From NCBI RefSeq assembly GCF_009729095.1, contig NZ_VTGX01000003.1:496001-560000 (forward strand): 64,000 nucleotides of DNA, read 5' to 3'. Positions 62,902-64,000 of this stretch are shown piece after piece. Origin of the DNA: Mycolicibacterium sp. CBMA 247. Lineage in GTDB: Bacteria; Actinomycetota; Actinomycetes; Mycobacteriales; Mycobacteriaceae. A model generated the notes under the pieces. The model ran no database searches and was not told the DNA's origin. It saw nothing but the letters and a program-made list of their open reading frames with translations. The position numbers and the translations under genes were made by a program. The first letter of the stretch is position 1. Each line of letters starts with the position of its first letter.

Positions 62902-63267
62902 ATGTTGCTCTCAGCTTGCACCGCGCGGCGCGCGGTCGCTGCAACGATCGGCGCTGGCGCGGTCACCGGCGCGATGCTCGTCGGTACCATCCCATCCGCG
63001 CTCGCCGACCCACCGCCGCCGCCGCCGCCGGCACCAGGGTGCTCGGCGGGCGAATTCGAGCAAGTCACCTCCCAAGTATCAGCGGCGACCGCCGCCTACC
63101 TCTTCGAACATCCCGACGTCAACGCGTTCTTTTCCACCCTCAAAGGTCAGCCCAAGGATCAAATCCGTGACCAGGTAAAGACCTACCTCGCCGCCAACCC
63201 GCAGACCCAGTCCGACCTCGCCGGCATCCGCCAGCCGCTACACGATATGAAGAATCGCTGCCAGTAA
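62902..63267 (+). CDS. hemophore-like secreted heme-binding protein
   Basis: ATG 62902, with AGGAGA upstream, gives 121 residues. A signal peptide (ARRAVAATIGAGAVTGAML, cleavage after ALA) and a proline run precede a helical domain with one Cys at each end (GCSAGEFEQVT and KNRCQ). The middle YLFEHPDVNAFFSTLKG is typical of the mycobacterial hemophore-related family, which carries heme across the wall. It is 87 bp downstream of another secreted-protein gene. Confidence 0.82.
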   Translation: MLLSACTARRAVAATIGAGAVTGAMLVGTIPSALADPPPPPPPAPGCSAGEFEQVTSQVSAATAAYLFEHPDVNAFFSTLKGQPKDQIRDQVKTYLAANPQTQSDLAGIRQPLHDMKNRCQ

Positions 63268-63469
63268 CTCCAACCGCGGGTTGCTGAAAACGCGAAGGCA
63301 CGTGGGTCAGCGCTACGCGACTTGTCGTGCGTGCAAACGCCAGAGATGACCGGCGCGGTGATGCATCCCGTCATAGCAGGCGGCGGTTTGGAAAACTCGC
63401 TGCTAACAACACAAAACCGAACAGCTGTCGAACAACGGTTGATGTCTCACATTCGGTGCCAACGACGAC
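63268..63469 (+). other. spacer, nothing recognised
   Basis: No gene or repeat seen. Confidence 0.4.
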
Positions 63470-63728
63470 GCTTCGAGTCGCTTAGGGATGAAGTCGGGAA
63501 GCGCCGCCCCAACCCATGAGCCGTCAGCATCTACGACGATGATCGGTACCTCCCCCGTGGGGGCAGGACGCTTTGAACCTCTTCAGGGTCCGCGTCCGGT
63601 AGAGGCCAATCTTCGATGACGCAAGCATGGCGGGCCATCTCAACGACGAAGGCTGCGTCTTCGGAGGTTGCCGAACGCAGCCCTATGGTCGGGTCTAGGG
63701 ACACTGGCCAATTGTCGCAGCCGTCCAC
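63470..63728 (-). pseudogene. N-terminal GNAT acetyltransferase fragment with frameshift
   Basis: The minus strand reads GLRSATSEDAAFVVEMARHA, IEDWPLPDADPEEVQSVLPP. Then, after a shift in a G-run near 63555, it reads EVPIIVVDADGSWVGAAL. This is the first half of a GNAT domain; the acetyl-CoA-binding half is missing. A matching second half of the same subfamily lies at 41306-41599. Confidence 0.6.
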
Positions 63729-63894
63729 TCGAATGTCGCCGCATTTTCCGCTGGATCATCGACGAGTCCCAGATCGCTGTCATGAGTCTTAACCTCGCTG
63801 GCATCCGACGCATCCGGCCGACGCCGCATGCGGGGTGCACGAAAATGGTTTCCTAGCTGGGCATTTGGGTGTGATCGAGGGCGTGCCGCGTTGC
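63729..63894 (+). other. spacer, nothing recognised
   Basis: No feature seen. Confidence 0.4.
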
Positions 63895-63999
63895 TCACTC
63901 AGGCGACCGCCAACCGGGATCACGGCCCAAGCGAGCCAACAGCATTGACTGCTTGTCGGCTTGGTGACCGAGGACGACGGGAGCAGCGAACATTCCCGA
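63895..63999 (-). CDS. 3' end of a gene running out of the window (doubtful)
   Basis: The minus strand is open from the window edge and reads GMFAAPVVLGHQADKQSML, then LGRDPGWRSPE and TGA. It is too short to identify. Confidence 0.35.
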   Translation of the reverse strand, partial: SGMFAAPVVLGHQADKQSMLLARLGRDPGWRSPE

Positions 64000-64000
64000 A

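Overview
The window looks like a high-GC chromosome segment of a mycobacterium, most likely a fast-growing Mycolicibacterium-type species. The markers are a WhiB3-like regulator, an F420-type luciferase-like oxidoreductase, an MPT63/DUF1942 secreted protein, a hemophore-like secreted protein, a fragment of a mycobacterial-type mraY, and frequent GTG starts. Species cannot be set from the sequence alone. I saw no rRNA, tRNA or CRISPR array.

Layout. 1-6604 is an ordered catabolic block on the plus strand: MHS transporter, GAF/PucR-type regulator, Asp/Glu-racemase-like protein, RidA, DadA-like FAD dehydrogenase and SDR. A palindromic operator candidate precedes the racemase gene. After a WhiB3-like gene (7032) the window changes into about 54 kb of accessory DNA. 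This holds short orphan genes on both strands, many truncated genes, and long gene-poor spacers. Larger intact units inside it are: (a) 13755-18999, a three-gene module of small protein, SMC/Rad50-like ATPase and PD-(D/E)XK-like nuclease, whose ATPase frame is broken exactly at a triplicated heptanucleotide; (b) 30505-33069, an AAA_13/RloC-like ATPase; (c) 35304-38477, a giant protein with a G1 (eqolisin) glutamic peptidase and fourteen lectin-like propeller repeats; (d) an IS256-family element at 38552-39936 with a one-base frameshift; (e) scattered housekeeping-like or stress genes (LLM oxidoreductase, YaeQ, kinase/GNAT pair, hydrolases, methyltransferase, HAD, transglutaminase-like protein, squalene-cyclase-fold protein, proline iminopeptidase). 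Small proteins resembling orphan immunity genes (YezG-like, DUF4926, DUF1963, paired small membrane proteins) recur throughout.

The most striking signal is a dispersed repeat of about 65 bp (up to about 115 bp with variable flanks). It occurs in at least 19 recognisable copies between 8.87 and 61.0 kb and is absent from the catabolic block and from the last 3 kb. It carries a tandem GAATAYGGCGG-type pair, a hairpin whose stem changes in a compensating way between copies (CGGAG/CTCCG versus CGGCG/CGCCG), and an odd palindrome TTCATC-A-GATGAA at one end. Fragments of unrelated genes (recombinases, YezG-like gene, hydrolase, methyltransferase, FAD enzymes) often begin or end at or close to these copies. 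This suggests that the repeat is mobile, or that it is the site at which genes here are broken and joined.

The first third of the accessory zone and the secreted-protein genes near the right end (44077, 50099, 58419, 62504, 62902) keep clear signal peptides. The rest of the right end decays into fragments of mraY and a GNAT gene.
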